Below, piece by piece: positions 5,648 to 5,669 of a stretch of DNA of 5,669 nucleotides. How positions within the stretch are numbered: the stretch's first letter is position 1; each line of letters opens with the position of its first letter. The position numbers were made by a program, and so were the translations under genes. The DNA is from Oscillatoria sp. Prado101 (GTDB lineage: Bacteria; Cyanobacteriota; Cyanobacteriia; Cyanobacteriales; Oscillatoriaceae), in the NCBI GenBank assembly GCA_025454445.1, contig JALOOK010000329.1, positions 1 to 5,669 of the forward strand, written 5' to 3'. The notes under the pieces are model-generated. The model did not search any database, was not told where the DNA came from, and saw nothing but the letters and a program-made list of their open reading frames with translations.

Positions 5648-5669
5648 ACTCTTGCTTCGGTAAACCGTA
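5508..5669 (+). repeat. 25-nt direct repeat flanking the riboswitch-like element
   Basis: Positions 5508-5532 and 5645-5669 match at 24 of 25 bases (GGCACTCTTG, then T or C, then TTCGGTAAACCGTA), offset by 137 bases. The second copy runs off the window end. The shared segment is the 5' arm of the riboswitch-like element, so a second, tandem copy of the whole element may begin at 5645. Confidence 0.8.

Overview
The window looks like chromosomal DNA from a filamentous, Oscillatoria/Microcoleus-type cyanobacterium. Three things point there. It carries dispersed repeats of cyanobacterial type (GAAACCGGGTTTCT, GTAGGGTGGG...GTTGCGTAACC, and a GGGGTTA/GGAGTTA heptamer array). It encodes a zinc-ribbon/Ser-Thr kinase/membrane fusion protein. 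It also encodes a CPA2 antiporter with a long cytosolic tail. No plasmid, phage or transposase gene is visible, and the species cannot be fixed from this sequence.

Layout. Positions 1-99 hold three copies of the GAAACCGGGTTTCT palindrome, two of them inside a perfect 25-bp direct repeat. Directly after this comes the decayed C-terminus of a Dyp-type haem peroxidase (about 87-357, + strand), broken by one frameshift and one amber codon, with no N-terminal part in the window. Positions 358-769 hold no credible gene and are a cluster of dispersed repeats and hairpins. A kinase gene lies on the minus strand (770-2200). The divergent intergenic region (2201-2573) holds a heptamer tandem array with a four-run G-tract, a second array in the opposite orientation, an 11-bp triplicated repeat and an inverted repeat upstream of the antiporter. 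The + strand then carries the antiporter (2574-4757) and a small, probably exported protein (4966-5493). The last 160 bases look like a divergent cobalamin-type riboswitch pointing at a gene beyond the window. A 25-nt piece of its 5' arm is repeated at the very end, so a second copy may start there.

How the parts fit. The kinase is probably a membrane-anchored signalling protein, and its substrate cannot be read from the sequence. The antiporter probably exchanges Na+ or K+ for H+ across a membrane, with its tail as the likely sensory part. The exported protein follows it by about 200 bp on the same strand, but a possible promoter between them suggests it can be expressed separately. The riboswitch belongs functionally to the next, unseen gene, probably one for cobalamin or cobalt uptake or synthesis or a B12-independent isoenzyme. 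I see no clear new multi-gene system. The best leads are the riboswitch with its possible tandem copy, the peroxidase relic joined to a repeat, and the G-rich array in the divergent promoter region.
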